A stretch of DNA of 64,000 nt from JACDAN01 sp035265935 (GTDB lineage: Bacteria; Actinomycetota; Thermoleophilia; Gaiellales; Gaiellaceae), in assembly GCA_035265935.1 (NCBI GenBank), contig DATFOC010000077.1, forward strand, positions 38,891 to 102,890, written 5' to 3'. A program made the position numbers and the translations under genes. The notes beneath the pieces are model-generated. The model saw only the letters and a program-made list of their open reading frames with translations. It had not been told where the DNA came from and ran no database searches. Positions within the stretch are counted from its first letter, which is position 1; every line of letters begins with the position of its first letter. This document shows positions 56,016 through 62,394 of this stretch, one piece after another.

Positions 56016-56648
56016 TCAGCGCTGCTTGAGCTGCCTGCGGACGTGGAGCACACGCTGAACGACGGTCGTCCAGGCAGTCACGTTCAGCAGGTACACGGCC
56101 CAGGGGAGCAGTCCCCAGGGCGCGAGGAACAGGCCGCTGACGATGACGACGACCCGCTCGGCCCGGCTGCCCAGCCCGACGTCCCCCTTCAGCCCCAGGG
56201 CCTCGGCGCGGGCCCGCGTGTAGCTGACGAGGAACGATGCGGTCATCGCCGCGAAGGCGGCTCCCAGCGCGACCTCGTTTCCGTCCCGTGCGAAGACGAG
56301 GGCGATCGCCCCGAGCATCGCCGCCTCGCCGATCCGGTCGGTCGTCGAGTCGAGGAAGGCGCCGAACGGCGTTCCGCGCCCGCTCTGGCGCGCCAGCGCT
56401 CCGTCGAGCACGTCGAGGAGCGATCCTGCCCAGAAGAGAATCGCACCGGCCCAGAACCAGATGATCTCGTTGCGGTATTCGAAGTAGACGGAGACGGCCG
56501 CCAGGAAACAGATCGTGAGACCGAGCGCCGTGAGCGCGTCCGGAGTCACGCGGGTTTGGGCGAGGCCGCGCATCGAGCGAGACGCGAGGCGGCGGACGCC
56601 GGCCGTGTAGCCCTCCTTGACGCGCACGAGCGCGGTCTCGCGCGACAC
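56016..56648 (-). CDS. CDP-alcohol phosphatidyltransferase (PI-phosphate-synthase-like)
   Basis: 210 residues from GTG at 56648, one base beyond the stop of the upstream PAP2 gene. The signature D-G-x2-A-R-x8-G-x3-D-x3-D is complete in LDVLDGALARQSGRGTPFGA followed by FLDSTTDR. Five or six membrane helices follow. In actinobacteria such enzymes make phosphatidylinositol phosphate, phosphatidylglycerol phosphate or cardiolipin. The nearby ino1 gene favours an inositol lipid, but this is context, not proof. Confidence 0.9.
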   Translation of the reverse strand: MSRETALVRVKEGYTAGVRRLASRSMRGLAQTRVTPDALTALGLTICFLAAVSVYFEYRNEIIWFWAGAILFWAGSLLDVLDGALARQSGRGTPFGAFLDSTTDRIGEAAMLGAIALVFARDGNEVALGAAFAAMTASFLVSYTRARAEALGLKGDVGLGSRAERVVVIVSGLFLAPWGLLPWAVYLLNVTAWTTVVQRVLHVRRQLKQR

Positions 56649-56649
56649 G

Positions 56650-57414
56650 CTAGGTCGCGGTGGCGGCGGCACTTCGCCGGGCAAAGAAACGCCGCACCTC
56701 GTCCCGGTAGACGATCGGTGCCGCGACGCCGGCGACGAGGATCCCGGCGGCGATGTCGAGCCAGAAGTGGTTACCGGTCGCCATCACCGAGATCCACACC
56801 CAGACCGGCCAGGCGAGCCAGATCGCCTTCATGATCGACGTGCGCACGAAGAAGGCCAGCCCGATCCCGACGATCAGCGCATCCGCGGAATGGAGGCTCG
56901 GCATCGCGGCGTAGGGGTTCGACGCGAGCTGGATGAAGCTGGAGCCGTGGTTCGGCGCCCCGAGCGAGGCCAGCGTGTCCACGAACCCGAACTCGGGCAG
57001 CATCCGCGGCGGCGCCGTCGGCAGGAGGACATAGCCGACGAGGCCGATCACGTTCGCGAGCATGAGGACGTTGCGGAAGCGGATGAACGATTCGTGCCTG
57101 CGCAGGTAGACCCACAGGAGCGCGATCCCGACGACAGCGAACTGCGAGAGCCAGTACGTCCACTGCATCGACACGGCGATGGAGCGCGACGACTCGGCCC
57201 AGCTCTGCAGCGAGAGCTCCCAGAGGCCCGTGGCGCGCCGCTCCAGATCGATGATCCCGCGGGCGTTGTCGAAGGCAGCTCGGTGGTCGCGGTCTGCGAC
57301 GCCCCGCGCGATCTGGTACGCGAGAACGAATCCGAACCAGATGAAGAGCTGGCGGAAGAGATCGAGCCATCCGCGGGGGAGCTGACGGCTGACGGCTGCG
57401 GCAGCGGCGCTCAA
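56650..57414 (-). CDS. PAP2-superfamily membrane protein (AUR1/inositol-phosphoceramide-synthase-like)
   Basis: About 254 residues if a TTG at 57414 is the start; the frame stays open to 57483 and the start is uncertain. Six membrane helices carry the lipid-phosphatase motifs PTAPPRMLPEFG, AAMPSLHSADALIVG with the active-site His region, and ATGNHFWLDIAAG with the second His. These resemble the AUR1/PAP2_3 group, which exchanges phospho-headgroups on lipids. It is translated just before the CDP-alcohol phosphotransferase, so both likely shape the same lipid pool, with ino1 nearby. Confidence 0.82.
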   Translation of the reverse strand: MSAAAAAVSRQLPRGWLDLFRQLFIWFGFVLAYQIARGVADRDHRAAFDNARGIIDLERRATGLWELSLQSWAESSRSIAVSMQWTYWLSQFAVVGIALLWVYLRRHESFIRFRNVLMLANVIGLVGYVLLPTAPPRMLPEFGFVDTLASLGAPNHGSSFIQLASNPYAAMPSLHSADALIVGIGLAFFVRTSIMKAIWLAWPVWVWISVMATGNHFWLDIAAGILVAGVAAPIVYRDEVRRFFARRSAAATAT

Positions 57415-57467
57415 CGAGTCAAGTTTACTGTCGTCCGCGGAGGTACCGAGAGCCTCCCGCAGTTTCC

Positions 57468-58289
57468 ATGACGGATTTCTCACGCCAGGCGATCCGCCAG
57501 AGCGGCTACCTCCGTGCGGGGTTCGCCGACCAGTACGACGCGTTCCGGCCCGCGCCGCCGCCTGTTCTGCTGGACGCCCTTGCCCGCTACGCGGGCTGCT
57601 CCGCGCCTGCGCTCGTCGTGGATCTCGGCAGCGGTACGGGGCTTTCGACGAGGGCGTGGGCCGAGCGGGCGACCGAGGTCGTCGGGATCGAGCCCAACCC
57701 CGAGATGCGCAAGGCGGCGGAACGCCGGATTGGGCAGGAGAACGTCCGGTACGTGGACGGGTTTGCGAGCGAGACCGGCCTCGAACCCGCGAGCGCCGAT
57801 CTCGTGACCTGCTCGCAGTCGTTCCACTGGATGGAACGCGGGCCGGTCCTCACCGAAGCAGCGCGGATTCTCCGCGAGGGCGGCGTCTTTGCAGCGTACG
57901 ACTACGACACTCCGCCGTTGATCCACCCGGAGGTCGACGCGGCCTTCTCGGCGCATCTCCGGCTACGGGGGAGATACCGCGACGAGCACAAGGTCGAGGC
58001 GGGCTGGACGCGCACGCCGAAGTCCGGCCACCTGGAGGTCATCCGCGAGAGCGGCCTCTTCGCCCACACCCGCGAATTCGTCGTTCACGACGAGCTCGAA
58101 GCCGGGGCCGCGGAGATCGTCGGGTTCGCGCGGAGCCTCGGCCTCGTGCCGGAATTACTCGCTCTGGGCGTCTCCGAAGACGATCTCGGGCTCACCGCAT
58201 TCGATGAAACCGTTCGCCGGGCGATCGGCGACCGCCGAGTGCCGAGCCTCTGGGGCTACCGGGTGAGGCTTGGCGTGAAGGGCGCCTAG
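57468..58289 (+). CDS. Class I SAM-dependent methyltransferase
   Basis: 273 residues from ATG at 57468. SAM-binding motif I is LVVDLGSGTGLSTRAWAERA, with the acidic loop VVGIEPNPEMRKAAERR, motif II LEPASADLVTCSQSFHWME, and motif III AARILREGGVFAAYDYDTPP. The YDAFRP start and QSFHWM motif are common in methyltransferases of the type-11 group that act on small molecules or lipids. The substrate is unknown. It converges on moaA with four bases of overlap. Confidence 0.88.
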   Translation: MTDFSRQAIRQSGYLRAGFADQYDAFRPAPPPVLLDALARYAGCSAPALVVDLGSGTGLSTRAWAERATEVVGIEPNPEMRKAAERRIGQENVRYVDGFASETGLEPASADLVTCSQSFHWMERGPVLTEAARILREGGVFAAYDYDTPPLIHPEVDAAFSAHLRLRGRYRDEHKVEAGWTRTPKSGHLEVIRESGLFAHTREFVVHDELEAGAAEIVGFARSLGLVPELLALGVSEDDLGLTAFDETVRRAIGDRRVPSLWGYRVRLGVKGA

Positions 58290-59275
58290 CCGCCGATCTG
58301 GGACATCGAGCGCGACGCACGGACGAAGCCGGGGTCGTTGATGCGGTGCTTCAGCTCCTTGTGCTTCACGGCCCAGCGGATGAGGCCCGCGAGCTCGTCG
58401 TCGCTCGCGCCCTCGCGTAGCGGCGTCTTGAGATCCCACTCCCGGCGGGAGAAGAGGCAGGTGCGAAGCTGGCCGTCTGCGGTCAGCCGGATCCTGTCGC
58501 AGGACGAGCAGAACGGCTCGGACACCGGGTTCACGAACCCAAGCTCGCCCTTACCGTCCGCGAACCGGAAGCGGCGCGCCGTGGACGACGCCTTTGCGGG
58601 GATCTCCTCGAGCGGCCAGTGCTCCTCGATCAGCGCGCGGATCTCGGCTCCGGTGAGGACGTCGTCACCGGCCCAGCGCTCCTCGGCGTCGAGAGGCATG
58701 AACTCGATGAACCGGACGACGTACGGCTTGTGGCGGGCGAACTCGGCGAGCGCCGGCACCTCCTCCTCGGTGAAGCCGCGGATCGCGACGCAGTTGATCT
58801 TGATCGGCCGCAGCTGCGGATGCGCCTCGGCCGCCTCCAGACCGGCGAGCACCCGGTCGAGGGCGTCGCGTCGCGTGATCTCGGCGAAGCGGACGTGTGA
58901 CAGCGAGTCGAGCGAGACGTTCAGCCGCCGCAGGCCGGCGTCGACGAGTGGCCGGGCGAAGCGGTCGAGCAAGACGCCGTTCGTCGTCAGCGAGAGATCG
59001 GTGACGCCGGGGATCCCCGAGAGCATCGAGACGAGGACCGGCAGGTCACGGCGGGCGAGCGGCTCGCCGCCGGTCAGCCGTACCTCTTCGACGCCCATCC
59101 GGGCGAGCACGGAAACGACGCGGGAGAGCTCCTCGAAGGTCAGGAGCTCGTCGCGGCCGAGCCACTCCAGCCCCTCGGCCGGCATGCAGTAGCGGCAGCG
59201 GAAGTTGCACTTGTCCGTCACGGACACGCGCACGCTCTTGATCTCGCGCCCCCAGCCGTCAGTGAGCGAATCCAT
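58286..59275 (-). CDS. moaA: GTP 3',8-cyclase (molybdenum cofactor biosynthesis)
   Basis: 329 residues from ATG at 59275. The radical-SAM motif is CNFRCRYCMPAEG, with VRLTGGEPLARRDLPVLVSM, LTTNGVLLDRFARPLVDAGL and RRLNVSLDSL. The second iron-sulfur site is FCSSCDRIRLTADGQLRTC. The chain ends in QIGG, the double-Gly C-terminus essential in MoaA. It turns GTP into the 3',8-cyclo intermediate of cPMP. The other moa and moe genes are outside the window. Confidence 0.97.
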   Translation of the reverse strand: MDSLTDGWGREIKSVRVSVTDKCNFRCRYCMPAEGLEWLGRDELLTFEELSRVVSVLARMGVEEVRLTGGEPLARRDLPVLVSMLSGIPGVTDLSLTTNGVLLDRFARPLVDAGLRRLNVSLDSLSHVRFAEITRRDALDRVLAGLEAAEAHPQLRPIKINCVAIRGFTEEEVPALAEFARHKPYVVRFIEFMPLDAEERWAGDDVLTGAEIRALIEEHWPLEEIPAKASSTARRFRFADGKGELGFVNPVSEPFCSSCDRIRLTADGQLRTCLFSRREWDLKTPLREGASDDELAGLIRWAVKHKELKHRINDPGFVRASRSMSQIGG

Positions 59276-59356
59276 GCGAAACAGAGCCTAGCGTGAGGTT
59301 TTGCGGTTGCCACTTCGCGAAACACTGCGGTCACCTACTCCTGGAAGGAGCACGTG

Positions 59357-59515
59357 ATGTCGAATCTCGAGCAGGAAGGCCAGGGCGGCGCCAGCGAGGA
59401 AGGCGGCCTGGCCGGCGGCACCGAGGACGAAGGCGGCATGGGCGGCGGCTCGGAGGGCGGCGTGGGCGGCGGCACCGACGACGACGAGATGGGCGGCGGC
59501 AGCGAGGCCAGCTGA
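59357..59515 (+). CDS. 52-residue Gly/Glu/Asp-rich protein
   Basis: ATG at 59357 with GGAAGGAG at 59343-59350. The sequence is MSNLEQEGQGGASEEGGLAG followed by a repeated unit of GGT or GGS, one or two acidic residues, and GGMGGG or GGVGGG. It is disordered, acidic and free of hydrophobic core. The internal repetition (roughly ten-residue units) and the excellent ribosome site suggest an expressed tiny protein. A terminator follows. A second small acidic gene lies 65 bases downstream. Confidence 0.6.
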   Translation: MSNLEQEGQGGASEEGGLAGGTEDEGGMGGGSEGGVGGGTDDDEMGGGSEAS

Positions 59516-59528
59516 CGATTCCGACGTT

Positions 59529-59561
59529 GCGAGGGCGCTGGCCGGCGCCCTCGCACGTTCC
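59529..59561 (+). terminator. Terminator between two tiny acidic genes
   Basis: GCGAGGGCGC (59529-59538) and GCGCCCTCGC (59545-59554) pair around TGGCCG, followed by ACGTTCC. It lies 13 bases after the stop of the Gly-rich gene. Confidence 0.75.
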
Positions 59562-59580
59562 TTTCGACGAGGAGGCTGAG

Positions 59581-59748
59581 ATGAGCGAGCAGGACAGCGA
59601 GGGAACGCGCGAGCGCGAGCCCAATCCCACGCAGGAGGCAATCGACCAGGAAGGACCGAGCGACCAGCCGGTCGACGTCGGCGGCTGGGAGGACAACGAG
59701 CCCAGCACGCACGCGGGCGAGGGCGGCCAGAGCGACGACGTCGCGTAG
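59581..59748 (+). CDS. 55-residue acidic disordered protein
   Basis: ATG at 59581 with AGGAGG at 59570-59575. The sequence MSEQDSEGTREREPNPTQEA, then IDQEGPSDQPVDVGGWEDNE, ends in GEGGQSDDVA. It is highly polar and acidic with a single Trp, consistent with an intrinsically disordered small protein. It has no cysteine or membrane segment. The twin palindromes begin 12 bases after its stop. No family is known to me. Confidence 0.6.
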   Translation: MSEQDSEGTREREPNPTQEAIDQEGPSDQPVDVGGWEDNEPSTHAGEGGQSDDVA

Positions 59749-59759
59749 CCCTCTGAAGT

Positions 59760-59782
59760 CCAAGTAACAGTCTGTTACTTGG
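59760..59782. promoter_or_regulatory. 23-bp perfect palindrome (copy 1)
   Basis: CCAAGTAACAG T CTGTTACTTGG: 11-bp perfect arms around one central base. Its core AGTAACAG-N-CTGT is repeated in copy 2, 56 bases away centre to centre. A terminator role is unlikely because no T-tract follows. Confidence 0.7.
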
Positions 59783-59816
59783 CTCGCGCGGCCGCGCAGC
59801 GAGCGGCATTGCGGCA

Positions 59817-59837
59817 CTAGTAACAGACTGTCACTAG
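59817..59837. promoter_or_regulatory. 21-bp near-perfect palindrome (copy 2) before the EamA gene
   Basis: CTAGTAACAG A CTGTCACTAG: ten-base arms with one mismatch. It ends 26 bases before the GTG of the EamA transporter, so it probably overlaps the promoter. A TetR-type repressor is the likely kind of binder. No such gene is in the window. Confidence 0.65.
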
Positions 59838-59863
59838 CCGACCCCGGCGCCTAGGATCTCCCT

Positions 59864-60757
59864 GTGGCGACCGCCGCGCTGATCCTCGTCACGGCGGTCT
59901 GGGGCATCACGTTCGTTCAGGTCAAGGACGCGGTTGAGCTCTACCCGCTCCTTGCCTTCCTCGCCATCCGGTACGTGATCGCGACCGCGGCGCTCGCGCC
60001 GCTCGCGGTGCGGCGGCTCGGAGGCTTCGGCCGCGAGGGGCTCGTCGCCGGCGCCGTCCTCGGCGGCCTGATCGCGCTCGGGATCGGGCTGCAGACCGCC
60101 GGCCTCGAGCGCACGACGGTGACCAGCACGGGCTTCATCACGGGCCTGTACGTGCTGTTCACGCCGCTGCTCGGCCTGGTCCTCTTCCGGACGCCGATCC
60201 CGCGATCGCTGTGGGCCGGAGTCGCGCTCGCGCTTCTCGGGCTCGCTCTCCTCTCCGGTGTCCCGCAGGGCTCAGGGCGAGGAGATTTGCTCGTCCTGAT
60301 CAGCGCGTTCGTGCAGGCCTTCCACATCGTGATGGTCGAGCGGTATGCGAACCGTTTCGACGTCTTCGCGCTGACCTTCGTGCAGGTGGCGGCCGCCGCG
60401 GTCGCGTTCGGGGTGGTCTCACTTGCCTTCGAGGAGCTGACCGTTCCTCGAGGGTGGACGGTCTGGTCAGCGTTGATCGTCACCGGCCTGTTCGCCGTTG
60501 CCTTCGCCTACGTCGTCCAGGTCTGGGCGCAGCGCCGGGTCAGCGCCACGCGGATCGCGATCGTGTTCTCGCTCGAGACCGTGTTCGCGGGGCTCTTCGG
60601 CTACCTGCTCGCGGGCGACCGGCTCGGCGCGCTCGGATTCGCGGGCTGCGCAGCGATCTTCGCCGGGATCGTCGTCGCCGAGCCTGCTGCTGCGTCGACC
60701 CTCAGACGCCTGGTCGGACGCCCCGCGCCCGAGCCCGGGCCTCTACCTCCCGGATGA
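59864..60757 (+). CDS. EamA/DMT-superfamily transporter
   Basis: 297 residues from GTG at 59864. Ten membrane helices arranged as two EamA repeats: ALILVTAVWGITFVQVKDAV begins the first and LLVLISAFVQAFHIVMVERY the second. Other hallmarks are YVLFTPLLGLVLFR and VFSLETVFAGLFGYLLAGDR at the end. These proteins export amino acids, nucleotides or drugs; the substrate is unknown. The twin palindromes just upstream imply tight control. Its last 56 bases overlap the end of the convergent GrpB gene. Confidence 0.93.
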   Translation: MATAALILVTAVWGITFVQVKDAVELYPLLAFLAIRYVIATAALAPLAVRRLGGFGREGLVAGAVLGGLIALGIGLQTAGLERTTVTSTGFITGLYVLFTPLLGLVLFRTPIPRSLWAGVALALLGLALLSGVPQGSGRGDLLVLISAFVQAFHIVMVERYANRFDVFALTFVQVAAAAVAFGVVSLAFEELTVPRGWTVWSALIVTGLFAVAFAYVVQVWAQRRVSATRIAIVFSLETVFAGLFGYLLAGDRLGALGFAGCAAIFAGIVVAEPAAASTLRRLVGRPAPEPGPLPPG

Positions 60758-61226
60758 ACGGCGTCTTCAGCTCGCTGTACGCCTCGCGCGGGTGGCCCTC
60801 GGCGGCGAGCCGCCGCTTGAAGGCGGCATAGCGCTCGCGCTCCTCGGCGTCCGAGCGCAGCGCGTCCCTGAAGGTCAGCTGCCGCTCCCAGTGCTCGGAC
60901 CCGTGGGTCACGACGTGGACGTGGAGCGTCCGCGGCTCCTTGCGGAAGAACAGCCGGCCGGGGAGGCCGTACTCCCCGAGGAACTCGTAGCCCAGGCCTC
61001 GCATCGCGTCGACCTGCTCGTCCGAGAGCTCGAGCTCTCGGACTCCAACGAGCACGTCGACGATCGGCTTGGAGCAGAGCCCGGGCACGGACGTCGAGCC
61101 GATGTGCTCGATGCCGACCGCCTGCTCCCCGAAGATCCCTGCCAGCCTGCCCCGCTCCTGTTCGTAGAGCTCGGCCCAGCTCGGATCGTGGTCGACGAGC
61201 TCTACCAATTCAGAACTGCCACTCAC
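60702..61226 (-). CDS. GrpB/UPF0157 family protein
   Basis: 174 residues if GTG at 61226 is the start; a TTG at 61208 is the alternative. Family motifs are VDHDPSWAELYEQERGRLAG, IEHIGSTSVPGLCSKPIVDV, FFRKEPRTLHVHVVTHGSEH, and FRDALRSDAEERERYAAFKR. GrpB proteins adopt a nucleotidyltransferase-like fold; their function is unresolved. It overlaps the upstream aminopeptidase gene by 17 bases and so is co-transcribed with it. Confidence 0.92.
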   Translation of the reverse strand: MSGSSELVELVDHDPSWAELYEQERGRLAGIFGEQAVGIEHIGSTSVPGLCSKPIVDVLVGVRELELSDEQVDAMRGLGYEFLGEYGLPGRLFFRKEPRTLHVHVVTHGSEHWERQLTFRDALRSDAEERERYAAFKRRLAAEGHPREAYSELKTPFIREVEARARARGVRPGV

Positions 61227-62295
61227 CGTTTTCTTGAACGATCTCGCCGTCGCACTCGATGCGGCCGCCGTTGCGCAGCTCCTTGACCATGTCCCAATGG
61301 ACGGCGCTGACGTTCTTGCCGCCGATCGTGGGGAGGCCGGCACCGACAGCGAGGTGGATCGTGCCGTACATCTTCTCGTCGAAGAGCGTGTTCTTCATGT
61401 AGCGCTGGATGCCGGGATTGCAGCCGATCCCGTACTCGCCGAGGATCCGCGCGCCCTCGTCGCGGTCGAGCTTCGCGAACAGCGCCTCCTCGTTGCTCGA
61501 CGCCGACGCCTCGACAACCTTGCCGCCCTCGTAGCGCATCCGGACGTTCTCGACCAGATCCGGCTCCTGGTACGCGGGGTACTCGATGAAGCTGATCGTG
61601 CCCTCGGTCGACTCCTCGACCGGGCTATAGAAGACCTCGCCGCCGGGCATGTTCGCGTGGCCGTCGTCGACCTCGCCCTCGCGCCCCGCGAGGCTGAATC
61701 GGAGATCGGTCTCGGCGCCCACGATCCTTACGTCATCGGCCTGGTCGAAGCGATCCTTGATCCGCTTCATCTTCTCGCCCTCAGCGTCCCAGTCGAGGAG
61801 GACGGCGCCGTAGAGGAAGTCCTCGAACGCTTCGTTCGTCAGGCCGGCCTCCTGTGCGAGGGCGGCGCAGGGGAAGCGGCAGGTCACCCAGGGGATCTCC
61901 ATCCGCAGGCGTCGCTGGAGGAACCTCGCGTGGGCCTTATTGAGCGCGTCGCGCTTCTCCGCCGGGACGTCGGCGCCGGTGCGCGGGTTTTCCGGCGCGC
62001 CGAGCAGCATCCAGGCATCGACGTTGTCCCAGGCGTACTGGTCGACCGGAGCGACTGTCTCCAGGAGCTCGAGCGGCGCCTCCTTCGCCCAGGTCCAGCT
62101 GAACGGCAGCTGCTCCATCGCGTAGCTGAAGCGGACGATCGGGTACGCCTTGCGGCGTCCGATCAGGCGGACGACCTCCTCGAGCAGCGGCCTCGACGCG
62201 GGCTGCGAGATGACCATCACCTGCCAGTCGGGTTGGACGTCGATCGAGCGCTCGACCAGCAGTCGGGCGTATTCCTGGACGCGCGGGTCGGCCAC
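61210..62295 (-). CDS. M29-family aminopeptidase
   Basis: 361 residues from GTG at 62295, chosen because homologues begin DPRVQEYARLLVERSIDVQP and an upstream TTG at 62331 adds unlike sequence. M29 features are EIPWVTCRFPCAALAQEA, DVRIVGAETDLRFSLAGREG, ANMPGGEVFYSPVEESTEGT, a GEYGIGCNPGI segment, and the end LAVGAGLPTIGGKNVSAVHW with metal His. This thermostable-type aminopeptidase uses two Zn or Co ions. It is cytosolic and recycles peptides. Confidence 0.93.
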   Translation of the reverse strand: MADPRVQEYARLLVERSIDVQPDWQVMVISQPASRPLLEEVVRLIGRRKAYPIVRFSYAMEQLPFSWTWAKEAPLELLETVAPVDQYAWDNVDAWMLLGAPENPRTGADVPAEKRDALNKAHARFLQRRLRMEIPWVTCRFPCAALAQEAGLTNEAFEDFLYGAVLLDWDAEGEKMKRIKDRFDQADDVRIVGAETDLRFSLAGREGEVDDGHANMPGGEVFYSPVEESTEGTISFIEYPAYQEPDLVENVRMRYEGGKVVEASASSNEEALFAKLDRDEGARILGEYGIGCNPGIQRYMKNTLFDEKMYGTIHLAVGAGLPTIGGKNVSAVHWDMVKELRNGGRIECDGEIVQENGEWQF

Positions 62296-62333
62296 GATCG
62301 CGGCATTCAAGCATGAAGCGACGTGCGGCAATA

Positions 62334-62358
62334 CTTGCTACGATCCCGCTTAGATTTT
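62334..62358 (+). promoter_or_regulatory. Heat-shock-type motif before dnaK
   Basis: CTTG (62334-62337), nine bases, CGCTTAG (62347-62353), one base, TTTT (62355-62358). The same elements with the same spacings occur at 31580-31604 before hsp20. The sequence does not match CIRCE (TTAGCACTC-N9-GAGTGCTAA) or the HAIR element of HspR. It may be part of an alternative sigma-factor promoter or an operator. Confidence 0.55.
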
Positions 62359-62394
62359 CTGCAGGGCAAGCACAGAGACGGAGGAAACGCACAC

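Noticed and set aside
59276..59356. Molybdenum-cofactor riboswitch near moaA
   Set aside because: I found no Moco-type secondary structure in the short upstream region.
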